A stretch of 13,935 nt of DNA from Haplosporangium gracile (lineage: Eukaryota > Mortierellomycota > Mortierellomycetes > Mortierellales > Mortierellaceae). Position numbers and translations under genes: made by a program. Location of the stretch: assembly GCA_015499985.1 (NCBI GenBank), contig JAAAUF010001024.1:1-13935 (forward strand), read 5' to 3'. Below are positions 1 through 9,295 of this stretch, piece after piece. The notes beneath the pieces were generated by a model that searched no databases, was not told the DNA's origin, and saw only the letters and a list, made by a program, of their open reading frames with translations. How positions within the stretch are numbered: the first letter of the stretch is position 1; the number at the start of each line of letters is the position of its first letter.

Positions 1-66
1 GGGATCAATGTTATCATGCAAGAAGCTGACCTAGAAAGTCCTTTTTTCATGAATCGGCAACTTTAG

Positions 67-419
67 GATCTTGAAAGTGACAGTCCTGGAACACGTCTAC
101 AACAAAGAGACCATTGCAAAACTGACTGTCATCCGGTAAGAAACTACCTATCACCCCTTCACAAAATCCCACGAACCACAAATGCCGCATACTTTTTATC
201 ATAAATTAACCTCAAGTTTTCCGCTACACAAAAAAAAAAAAAAATAGTGAAGAGATCGACAAGTGCCACGAATCGCTAACCCATCAAAGGCACCAAAACG
301 CACTCCTTCTGGAGAGGTACAAGTCCGCAGGCCCAGAATTCAACACCATCGTCCAGACCTACACAGACATCATCCACCGAATTGACATTGTGCAAGACGA
401 CATCCGACGCCTCCAATAA
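67..419 (+). CDS. HAUS4-like augmin subunit, C-terminal end (partial gene)
   Basis: Last two visible exons of a gene entering from the left: 67-135 and 248-419, with an intron 136-247 (GTAAG donor, TAG acceptor). An in-frame stop (64-66) just before 67 shows that an intron ends there, so bases 1-66 are at least partly intron. The 79 visible residues start DLKVTVLEHVYNKETI and end at TAA, 417-419. They follow the C-terminal pattern of metazoan HAUS4, as I recall it: an LK..VL..Y..E block, a V-I-R turn, then a LLERYKSAGPEFNTIVQTY block resembling the HAUS4 Y..LG.EF..LVKEYT segment, and a final helix. HAUS4 is a coiled-coil subunit of augmin, which recruits gamma-tubulin to existing microtubules for branching nucleation. 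The family call rests on remembered pattern similarity over a short tail, so it is moderate. Another long coiled-coil protein is the alternative. Confidence 0.6.
136..247 (+). other. Intron with an A-tract at its 3' splice site
   Basis: A 112-base intron in the HAUS4-like gene. It starts GTAAG and ends TAG. A run of 15 A (230-244) sits directly before the acceptor in place of the usual pyrimidine tract. A possible branch site, TTAAC, lies at 206-210. Splicing here joins CG to T to give an Arg codon and keeps the conserved frame. Confidence 0.7.
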
Positions 420-420
420 A
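415..420 (+). terminator. AATAAA poly(A) signal overlapping the HAUS4-like stop codon
   Basis: AATAAA at 415-420 contains the TAA stop codon (417-419). No other AATAAA is seen before the convergent UVRAG-like gene ends at 485. If it is used, the 3' UTR is very short. A different, less canonical signal downstream is possible. Confidence 0.4.
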
Positions 421-484
421 ACTAACATCAAAAACAAGAAGACAAAAAAATAGCCTGTCAAAAAAAAAAAGGGTTGCAGAAGGT

Positions 485-3400
485 TTATGTACTAAATTCT
501 AAAGCTCTTGGGGACGTAACAGCAGTCGGCGTTGATGAAAGTGGTTCAGGTTCATGCTTCTTATCAAGCAAGTCCTTCGAAAGTGTCGAACGAATACCGA
601 CAACCTCCAAATTAGCATCACCACCACCGCTGCTTTCGCTGTCACTGCTCCGACTGGTACTTGTACTGCTGTCTATGCCAATCTTGTTGCTGGAACGACG
701 ACGAGCGTTACTGTGCGCTTGACTAAATCCAGGACTAGAATGCTCACTACTGAACTCTTTTTCTAACACGGGCGACTCGGTCGTTCCTGAAATAGGTCCC
801 GGACCAAAGAGCGTACGATCGCTGCTCTCCGACACCGGATCCTTTACTGGTTGTTGCTGCTGTTGAGAAAGAGAGGACCCGCTACTGATCCTCTTCGTGC
901 CCTGTCCGTTCCAGTCAATAACATCTTTGGAAGAAATAGCCGCCAAGGCGACCGTCCGTGACGGGGGAGAGTGCGAGGCACTCCGTGATCCGACAACATC
1001 CGCGTCTTTGTTATCGTTCTTGTTACTGAAATCCCGTTCAAGAATAGCTGTTGCGACACTCAGCTTGGTCACGTTGGAGGGCTTGATCGTACTGGTGGTC
1101 GTCGCTGTGGTTGCTGACGTCGTTGTCAAGGTCGAGGATGCCCTGCGAGGTGAATGAGGAGGAACTCCAATAATATAAGGTTCATCGGCGTTTCCAGATT
1201 GTTCGGGCGATTGGCGAGACGGCATATCCTGAACAAACTTTTGGATCCGTTCTGTAGACCTCGCTTCCACGCCAATGGGCTGCCTGATCAATGAACCGAA
1301 CGAAAGCTGCCGCTGCCTAACAACGGGGGACGTCGGTGAGGTTGAGGTAGGCGAAGCAACAACGACTGACGACCGCTTAGGAAGTGGTGGAAATTGTTCT
1401 TCTGCTTCAGCTTCAGCCTCAGCCTCAAACGCCCAGCCCGAGAATCCAGGCTCGTCAGTGTTATGACTACCGCCCTCATCGTCGCTGCTGCTACTCAGTT
1501 CCAGGCTCGACGAGTATCCATGCTGAAGACCACTCGGTTTCCTCTCGTGCGCTCCTTTGGGGGACATGGGCGTACTTCGAGGTTCACTCCGTTCAATCGC
1601 TGAGATATCGCTCCCTGCAGTCTCTTTCCTACTTCTCCGTGATACTGTCGACGCACTATCCAGAATCAAAGTGTAGCCTCCGTCAATTGGGTCGTACTCC
1701 CGTTGCAGAAGCGAATGGTCGCCAGGATTGTTCTTGGGCGCACCCACCGCTTTGTCGTACGACCTTATTCCAGGACTTGAGCTTCCTTGGTCCTTTTCAC
1801 CTTCCATGGAAGAATGACTTCTCGAGTTCAGGATGGGGTCTAACTCGCGCTGCTCTATCGATATCGTAAACAAGTTTTCGAGTCGATCCTGGTCCAGTCT
1901 TTCCTGCTTCCTGCGATTCGTAAATTTGGAACGATACATCATCGATTGTCTACAATTTCAGCGTTTTCAAATCAAAAATGTTAGTTAACTTTTTGCCAGC
2001 TAAAAAACGCGTAATATGATAACACAAGAATAGAATAATCTGATAAGCACATACATTGGGGATTTGGTAAGCAATGTCTCCATCAGGTGGCGAATGTTGG
2101 GAAGAGTTTGGCGCAGGTCCATGAACTGAAGTCCTTGAGAGTTCATCAACTAGTAAATTGATGTAAGCTTCAATGGTTAGCTGTTACGGTAGTTATTTTA
2201 GTGAAATAATCAAACAGCACCACAACGGGCGATTGTTTTATCCTCACCTGCTCAATGTCTTTGTTCAGCAAGAAGACACCATACTCGAAACGGTTTCGAT
2301 CCTGACCCTTGCCGTAAAGAGGGAACCTAATGAAAGAACATGATATTACATACCGTTAAACCCCTGGAGTAACTCCGTTAAACAACCTCTTTGAAGTAGT
2401 GGTCCTTAAACTTACTCTTTGGGGCCAACAAGGAGTGAGACAGGATCAATGACAACCGCCCTTGATCCCATTGGCGTCAAAGGGTATCGTAGCGGTACGT
2501 TAAGATAGTGCGCCAACATGACCACGAGCTGACAAGCAAATCCTAAGGCAATGGAGACCAGCTCCTCATCCATGCCTAATCAATGCACCAGGATTGTGAA
2601 AGAGTTAGTTAAAGAATAAATTTGCGCCGCATGAAAAATCCATGGTCAGTCTTTTCGTCTGACATACCATTGTAAACCGAATTTGGCAACGGTACTTTGC
2701 AAATCATTAGCAGGTTGGGATCGTTTTCGGACTAGTTGCAAAAATTACGAAAAGCGCATTTCTGGTTAGTAGTCGGAAATTACTCCAATGCCTCTGAACC
2801 TCCCAGTGTAGCAAACGATGACGAACCTGAGTGATCGGAAATATTGTGAAAAGTGTCGCAATGAGTTCGGTGCGTTTGGAAGAGTATTCTTTCAGAACAT
2901 GGAAAAGACTCTCCTTGTTCTTAGTGAGGTTAATAATGTTCTCTTCCAGATACATCTCCTGTGTCTGTCCACGTTCCCTAGAATCCTCTAAAGCCTTCCG
3001 CCGTGCGGCATGCTCCCGTCGTAATGCTTCCGCTCTATCTTGGGCTGCGGATGAAAATATGCCAAGTAAATATACGGTTAGCTCATCGTTTTGTCTCTAT
3101 CCAAGTTGTACAATGGGTTATCGTGGTAAAGTGCTGCTGGCATTGTACCTTCTTCTAGGACATTCAGTTCATGCCCAACTTGTCGTTGAAGGTGCCAAAG
3201 ACGTTCCGTGTATTCTCCGCGCCGCTTTTGCTACACATTCAGTAGCAAAAAAAATAATAATAAACAAAACAAAACAATGAAATCCTGTCAGTTAAAATTT
3301 GCCAGATTTAACTGTCAAAGCGACAGATATATTGTTCTTGTTCCATGGCTCTAAGACTCACCAAGATCATGGGCGCGTTCTCCTTCTTCATCGCAGACTC

Positions 3401-5030
3401 GATACTGTGCTTAATTTCGTCCCTTGATTTTTTAGTGTCCGCTATACACTCGTGCAAATTATTCAGCCTCATCACTGTTTCGTAAGTGTACGAACGACTC
3501 ACTCCTCCGCCAGGTATTGTTGCGACCGGTTCCTGCGCATGCGTATGTGGATGATCCGTGAGCTCATCTTCGTCTGCTGCTGTGTAGTACCCGCTTTCGA
3601 ACCCAAAGAGGATCATGTTGTTGGGTAGTCCTGACGGCAAGTCCCGAAGCTCCTTTCCAATGTACCTTAAACAGCAAAGCTCCACCTTCCACTCCAAAAG
3701 GAGAAAATAGTCCGAGTCGCGATAGCCTGCCCATATCCTAACAACTATGCTGACGATTCTACGCTTCGAGGGGTCTAGAAATCCATGCTCTTCTAATGAA
3801 CTGTACTTGGGATTCTATATTCACGATTACAAATGGACACGTTATAATCAGATCTTAGATGAATTTATATCGTAAATAATATTATCAATTAACAGCATCT
3901 TCAGCCGATGCAACTTACATTGGAACTCATCACGGTATCACTGGTATAGATGACTTCGTCTAGTATTGAATTCGCAGTTGATAATTGATGTCAGTGATGA
4001 AATATCCAACATTTCTCCATGTCGAGTGACATCCCTGCAAATGAAAACAGTATCTGCTCAGATTACCATTGATGGGGTCGTGAAGTGTGAAGTAGGTGTT
4101 CAATAAGATGGGGCCTGATTTCCTTTTCGATCCTGATAAAAACGCCGGCAGCCTGCTATTCAAATCTGAATCAGCTTCCGTCACTGTCGAAGGCGTAGAG
4201 CTGTTGCTATCTTCCCGTGCATCCTTAGAGTTAAGTGGCGTAATGTCCTGAATCGGTGAGGGTTGCCAGTCTCGAGCAGTCAATTGTGATGGTGCCGAAA
4301 GAGAATCGTTGAATGAATGCGAGTATCCACCTTCCTCCAACTGCTGCTGTTGCTGTTGTTGGTACCGTGTTTGTGTTTGTAGATGTCGTTGTCGCTGTTG
4401 GTTTGAAAAGTCTGTAGAGACTCTGCCTTTGGATTTCGCCTTGGGCGCGCCACCAATATTTCCTGCTCCTTCTCCCAATTGTCCTGAGACAGATCCCAAT
4501 CCCGATTCAGACGCATAGCTCGACGATGATTCATAAGAGGTTCCTGCGCTAAACACCGTCGCCTTCAATCCTGCCGACAACCGAGCAATGGGCTCCTTGA
4601 TGACCGATGATGCACCTCCTGCTCGCCCTGACTCGGACACCGCGGACACCGATCCTGTATCTGACCCTGGCCCACGGACCTTTTGGATACCCTGTGAATA
4701 ACTCTTCCATGGCGATCTGAAGTAACTACTACTCTTGGTGGGTGAGGACGTCCCTGAGCGCAGCTCCAACGATGGCGTTATGGATCGACTGGTATTTTGA
4801 TGCTGAAGCTGCTGTTGATGAGGATTATAGCTGTAGGTACTTCCTGTGGTGTTATAATTGTAGTTGCTTCCAGAGGTGCTATAGACAATATTGTAGTTGC
4901 TGTTATTGCCTTGTTGCAGGTACTGTGGTGTCGGGTGGACGAGAAGAGCTGAGGCTAGAGTCCGCTGGTTGGCGTTTGGGCTGAAGGTAAGATTCCTGGC
5001 CTGTATTGTCTGAATGTGCCTGACACGTCT
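485..5030 (-). CDS. UVRAG/Vps38-type subunit of the Vps34 PI3-kinase complex
   Basis: Exons, minus strand: 5030-4067, 3959-3919, 3814-3362, 3230-3149, 3044-2827, 2731-2668, 2575-2416, 2326-2248, 2149-2055, 1949-485. They join in one frame to 1206 residues plus stop; the first exon lies upstream (see 5298-5391). UVRAG/Vps38 marks PI3-kinase complex II, which makes PI3P for endosomal sorting and autophagosome maturation. Numbering from 5030: RRVRHIQTIQARNL (1-14) and LLNTYFTLH (about 309-317) match the N-terminal C2 region. EWKVE, FGFESGYYT, then a coiled coil (about 440-575). Next come the BARA-like blocks: CKVPLPNS, ALGFACQLVVMLAHYLNVPLR, GSRAVV, FPLYGKG, FEYGVFLLNKDI and DLRQTLPN (to about 718). 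Residues 719-1206 are a Ser/Pro-rich, probably disordered tail. Oddities: about 290 low-complexity residues, including Q7, split the C2 motifs, and intron 5 has a weak GTTCGT donor. The gene converges on the HAUS4-like gene 65 bases away. Confidence 0.9.
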
Positions 5031-5297
5031 CTAAAAAAACACGCAGAGTTGTTGGGAAGAAGAAAGGCGTGAAGAAGAAGGAAAAGAAGTTAGTCGCTTT
5101 CCTTCCTCCTAGGAAACATGATGTGAATTGTCTCATAGCATGTAACTGCTTCATTTATTATTATTTTTCCTAGCAACTTTTTGAGTCAAGTAAAATATGA
5201 ATTTGGTCCGCCCGTGACTCCACACAACAACACCGCCAGTCAGGTTCTATTGCTTCTTAGTATATTCCTCTGTTTGCCTTGTTATCAAGAGTGAAAC

Positions 5298-5391
5298 CCT
5301 GCAGGGTGTGTTTCTGTCCATTGTTGTTAAGTTGAGCCAACAATGAGCAAGCTCACACACTGTTGTTCGTTGTCGCTGTCATTTTGTTCAT
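5298..5391 (-). other. Candidate first coding exon(s) of the UVRAG/Vps38 gene
   Basis: The large UVRAG exon starts at an acceptor (TTTTTTTAG before 5030), so the start codon lies upstream. Two starts fit. (a) ATG at 5321, with A at -3 and G at +4, gives MDRNTPCR (5321-5298), then a weak GTTTCA donor, in phase with acceptor 5030. (b) ATG at 5391 gives MNKMTATTNNS plus GT (5391-5357), then a good GTGAGC donor. It keeps frame only if the acceptor is the AG two bases downstream (exon start 5028). Option (a) needs no acceptor shift and puts Arg/Cys before the conserved RR, so I slightly prefer it. Transcript data would settle this. Confidence 0.4.
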
Positions 5392-5867
5392 ACCTGTGTT
5401 GGCTCGAGTCCCTGACGGTGCTTCATTCGGCCCTTTTCCATTGTGACTGTGTGAGGAGAGAAGGAAAGAGGGGAAGGAAAGGGAAGGAAAGGGTGCGATG
5501 TCGCCCTTTGGTGAGTCGTTAGTCGTCCTTTGAATGAGGTAAGAAAGGGAAGGGCAGCCTGTGAGGAGAAAAGGGCGGCGCAAAGGAACGAAAAGAAGCG
5601 GTTGCAAGAGAATGTAAAAAGCGAGAGCGTTAAGAAGGAAAAAAAAGTGCTCATCCCTTTGGACATTAGCAAAAAAAAAAGTACGACTCTCCCAAGAGCT
5701 GACCAGCTGCTGTGACCCTTAAGTCACCCATCTGGTCACTCACCCCTCACCACCCCCACTTCTCTTTTGATGCGACCTCCTCCCTCGATCTATTGTTTAA
5801 CGTTCTTTGGCAAACGTTCGCATTTGTATATTTTTATTCTATAACAAGGACGCGCGTAAAACCGCAC
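5392..5867. other. Intergenic region: UVRAG promoter and Kelch-gene 3' end
   Basis: This lies between the 5' end of the UVRAG-like gene and the stop codon of the Kelch-type gene; both run on the minus strand. Bases about 5450-5660 are almost all purine on the plus strand, so the UVRAG sense strand has a long C/T-rich tract, typical of fungal promoters and leaders. Overlapping open frames here have skewed composition, no recognisable motif and no consistent splicing, so I read them as chance. Confidence 0.6.
5833..5838 (-). terminator. AATAAA poly(A) signal of the Kelch-type gene
   Basis: On the minus strand AATAAA occurs about 30 bases after the stop codon at 5868-5870, in an A/T-rich context. 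It is the best visible 3'-end signal for this gene. Confidence 0.5.
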
Positions 5868-8524
5868 TCAGGGCTTCGGTGCCTGAGAATCAAACTGTCG
5901 ATACGGATCCTCGCCACCTTGCACAAGCGTCTGCTGACTGCTATGACTTTGATCTTGACCTTGATTTGGGTCATAGTCATGGTCCTGTCCAAGCGACTCG
6001 TCTGAAGGATTCACCACATAGAGTCGTCCGCGTGGCACCGCCAACATCTGAATATCCATCTCCTGCATTGCGTTTTCAAACCCATCTGAATACGCGCGAC
6101 CATGGGGTGCCTCCTCACCGTCTCGGTTCAACCTCGGAACATGCGCATCCGTTAACGTCACCCCGGATCCAGAATAGTGAACTCCTGGACCTAGACCCGC
6201 GCCGACACCAGCACCAACACCAGCATACCCGAATCCTGCAGACGACCGAGGTGACCGAGGAGAAGCCGGAGGACTCTGCGAAATCGGTTTCTGAAGCGGC
6301 GTAAACAATGGCGATAAATGACCCGCTCTCGACCGTGCGCGATGAACTGCATCCAAAAAGATTTCTTGATCCGACGGGTAAGGCCCCGTCTGCAGACCTC
6401 TCATCCCTCCATCGTCCTCATCACGATCCCCCAGTCTCTGAGAATACGATACATTGGCTGCCCGTCGACTGCTACCACTTCCGTGCCGGAATGCAATCCC
6501 GCTCCACGCCTGCTTTACCCTCTGACCAAACGAGAGCGGTGCAGAATCGAATGCCATCCCTGTGGGCCGGTATGCGTCTTCGAGATGAGGGTTCCTGGTG
6601 TATGAATAGTCGCTTGCATATAACGCCGTCGCCTTGTGTTGCGTGTTCTGAATTTGTTGCCGACGACGCCTCCACACTGCCACTACCAATACTGCCGCAA
6701 GAGCTGCAGAACCAACAAGTCCACCAACGACAGCTGCAACATTTAGTCCTCCACTTTTTTCATTGCCTGGGGATGTTGGCTGAGGGTCATTCGGTTTTGG
6801 TGATGGTGAAGGGAGCACTGGAGGCGGTTTATAGCCAGGCCAGTCTTCTGGCTTTGTCGACGTTTGAGCGAGCGCGTTGGGTGTATAGGATGCCACCCAT
6901 GCGTTTGTTGTCGTGTCTAGTATGAAAATGTTGTTGTTCGATCCTCCCGCCGTCAATCCTATCAAATACAAAAAAAAAAAAACGCATTCATTTTTGCTGT
7001 TAGTCTAGTCTCCACACCAACATACGTTTTTGATCTGTTTTCCAGACTGGTCCGTACCGAATGTCATGATAATGTTGGAACCGACCATGGTGGCAGCGTG
7101 GGAATATCGTCCCGTAGGTGCGTTTCCGCCCATCGCCGGTTGAGTCCATGACCAAGACGTTGTGTCTATTTTTGTTGAGATACAAAAAAAAAGTGTAAGA
7201 AAAAAGACATCCCAGGGTCGGTAAATTACGTCAGTCAAAAGAGAAACACAAAAAAGAGAGAGAAAAAAGTGGTTTACCTAGAATGGCCAAGTCCGCAAAG
7301 AATGTTGTTGCGCCAAGGTCCGTCCCGCCGTGCACATATATTTGTCCAGTGTTAGCTATCAAAAGGGAGGGGGGAAATATGACGCAAGAGTGTGCATTGT
7401 CAGAAACGAGGGAGAGGCTTGTATGGAAAGGAAAAAAAAAAAAAAGAAGGAAAGAGGAAAGAGAATAGCCACTTCCAAGTACGAGGAAGAGACTTACTTG
7501 CGACAGCAATGTGATTCCTCCGCAAGGGTGGTGTGGCCCCTGTAGCTGTCTGTACTGACCAAGTGCCCGCTGCAGTATCATAAACAGCGATTTCTGACAT
7601 AGGTACCAGGGCCCCACCCGAGACGCCACCAATTAAGACAATCAGTCCATTGGATCGGATCATCGTCGCAGTGTGAAAGGATCGATCTGTGCCAGAGGGT
7701 GAACCCGGGCTGGTGAGTTTCTGCCACCCTACAGTCTGTGGTGTGAGTCCTGGTGGCTGTGTTGGCTTTGGAGGGCCGGGGGAAGCCAAGTTGTCCCCTG
7801 GCCCTGTCGTATTTGTTGGAGGAGTGATGTACCCGCCTATGGACCACAATTCGGCTGTGGCAGACTCTGTCTTCAAATCGGGTGACAGGACCATGCCACC
7901 CATGACATACATTGTGCCGTCGCCCAGCCGTGAGACAGCTGCAGTCTGTTCCCTCCTCGGAGGATCCTGAAGTGGGGAAACTACCCATGTTCCCGATGCA
8001 GTGTCGTACAAATTGAGCGAGTTGCTGTTGGAAGATGGTGAGGATGAGAAGGAAGTATTGCCACCCAAGACAGCGAGGATGTTGTTAGAGGGACCAAGCA
8101 GGCCTGCTGTGTGGAAGGAAGCGTAGGGTCCAGGAGTGAGCTGCGCCCAAGGAACAGTAAATGAATTGAAGGTTGTTGATATGTCGAGTGAGTAGAGATC
8201 TGATCCGATAGGTGCTGTCATTGGGTTGACTCCTGTGTGTCCGCCCTGTATATACAACTGGTTCCCGCATAACACCTATTAGGAAGCAAAGGGTAAAAGG
8301 GAGTTTGTCAAGCAAAAGCGTGAGTTAAGAGAGAAGGGAAAGAAGAGATAAAAATAAGTGTTGTTTTAGACTGGCTTCTTGCATACCGAGACATGGCCCC
8401 AGCGAGCAGGCGGGATGACAATGGCATCGGTCAGAGACGACGACGAAGGTGACGATATCGAGAAGGAGAAGGCGAGATAGAGGATGATTCTTGACTTGCT
8501 CCGTGCCAGATGAGGTTGTTTCAT
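5868..8524 (-). CDS. Kelch-repeat, single-pass membrane protein with cytoplasmic tail
   Basis: Exons, minus strand: 8524-8387, 8275-7498, 7355-7278, 7165-7058, 6958-5868; 730 residues. The ATG at 8524 has A at -3 and starts a secretion signal (about 1-34, hydrophobic core ILYLAFSFSI). A Kelch-type propeller follows (about 35-393). Its repeats show a hydrophobic strand before a Gly pair at 57-58, 117-118, 172-173, 262-263 and 315-316, with LYDTASGTW, VYDTAAGTW and ILDTTTNAW strands. NTS and NTT are possible N-glycosylation sites. A Pro-rich stalk (about 407-432) leads to one transmembrane helix (about 440-463), then RRRR as a stop-transfer signal. The 267-residue cytoplasmic tail is Ser/Gly/Gln-rich. 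The topology implies a type I surface protein with an extracellular propeller; ligand and function are unknown. Intron 4 has two competing donors. Choosing GTACGG at 7057 restores MTFGLTAGGSNNNIFILD, a normal Kelch blade. Confidence 0.85.
7021..7058 (-). promoter_or_regulatory. Two competing 5' splice sites for Kelch intron 4
   Basis: Donor GTACGG (7057-7052) keeps the frame into the membrane exon. A second donor, GTATGT (7025-7020), closer to the fungal consensus, lies 32 bases downstream. Use of the second with the same acceptor (exon start 6958) adds GTDQSGKQIKND and then a stop codon. The product would be 379 residues, without stalk, membrane helix or tail. Confidence 0.5.
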
Positions 8525-9295
8525 TGTTGTATGATTATTGGAGTCCGGTTTACTGCTTTGGTGGTGGAGGAAAGTATAAAGAGAAAAGAGAGAAGGAGAC
8601 AAGGAGTGAAGGGAGCAGCACAAAATCGAAAAGGGGCGTGAGGAAGGGGCAGAGGATAAATGGGAAAGGCAAAGGGCGTTCAAGCGGACTACTGATCAAG
8701 AGAGAAGGAGGGTGTGACGGGGAGGTGGACAAGAGTATGTAGAAGGACAGTGAAGTGCAGGAGATGCTGAAAGTGGGGCAAAAGAAGGAGGGGACAGAGT
8801 GAAGAGAGTTACCGTTGAGGATGATTAGTGGTGGTTGTGAGGGTGGAGAGACAAGTTTAACGGACAAAGACGAGAAAAAGAAAAAGGAAGAAACAGAGAA
8901 CGAAAAAAGAAAAAAGAAAATCACGATGGATGGAAGCCCTAGAAAAACAGTGAAGACGAGTTGGCTGAGCTGAGATGAGCAAACGGACGTGGATGCATGT
9001 CACATTTTTCTTTCCTTGGGTTTCCTTTTTTTCTCTCCGATCATCAGTCGGTCATACGGACCCCTTTTTGTGTTCTATTCAGGAACTAGTGTCCTATCTT
9101 TTCCTTCCTTTTTTTTGTCCTTAATCCATGCAAATAAAATAGGGGTTGATGAAGAGAAACACACCACCCACGCCTAAAATTGCTTCGACGACCAGATCGT
9201 TTGAGCTTTAGCACGTTCTTTCCTTTGTCCAAAACAACAACAATAAATATATTATTCTAATAGTCCTCCATGTCTATCTTGTTACGCCTGTTTGC
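8525..9295. other. Kelch promoter/leader and mannosyltransferase 3' region
   Basis: The part nearest the Kelch start (about 8560-8925) is almost entirely purine on the plus strand, so the sense strand is a long C/T-rich tract that yields spurious Ser/Phe/Leu open frames. Bases about 8990-9180 are T-rich on the plus strand. The rest is the 3' flank of the mannosyltransferase gene. On the minus strand I see only variants such as AATAAT near 9255, not a clean AATAAA. No gene is supported here. Confidence 0.6.

Noticed and set aside
1384..1869. Plus-strand 161-codon open frame
   Set aside because: It is antisense to the UVRAG tail exon, where codon bias on the minus strand keeps other frames open. 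It has no domain.
2831..3280. Plus-strand 149-codon open frame
   Set aside because: It is antisense to UVRAG exons 4 and 5 and runs across their intron; the minus strand shows conserved coiled-coil sequence.
3960..4066. Read-through of UVRAG exon 1 to a stop at 3960 (ending INYQLRIQY)
   Set aside because: It is intron sequence. Splicing 4067 to 3959 gives PINDEVIYTSDTVMSSN and continues the family pattern.
6308..6925. Plus-strand 205-codon open frame
   Set aside because: It is antisense to the Kelch membrane/tail exon, whose frame is supported by propeller, helix and stop-transfer features. This frame has no recognisable domain.
8550..8924. Minus-strand 124-codon open frame rich in Ser, Phe, Leu and Pro
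   Set aside because: It is the translation of a nearly pure pyrimidine tract in the Kelch promoter, with no motif and no fitting splice to a neighbour.
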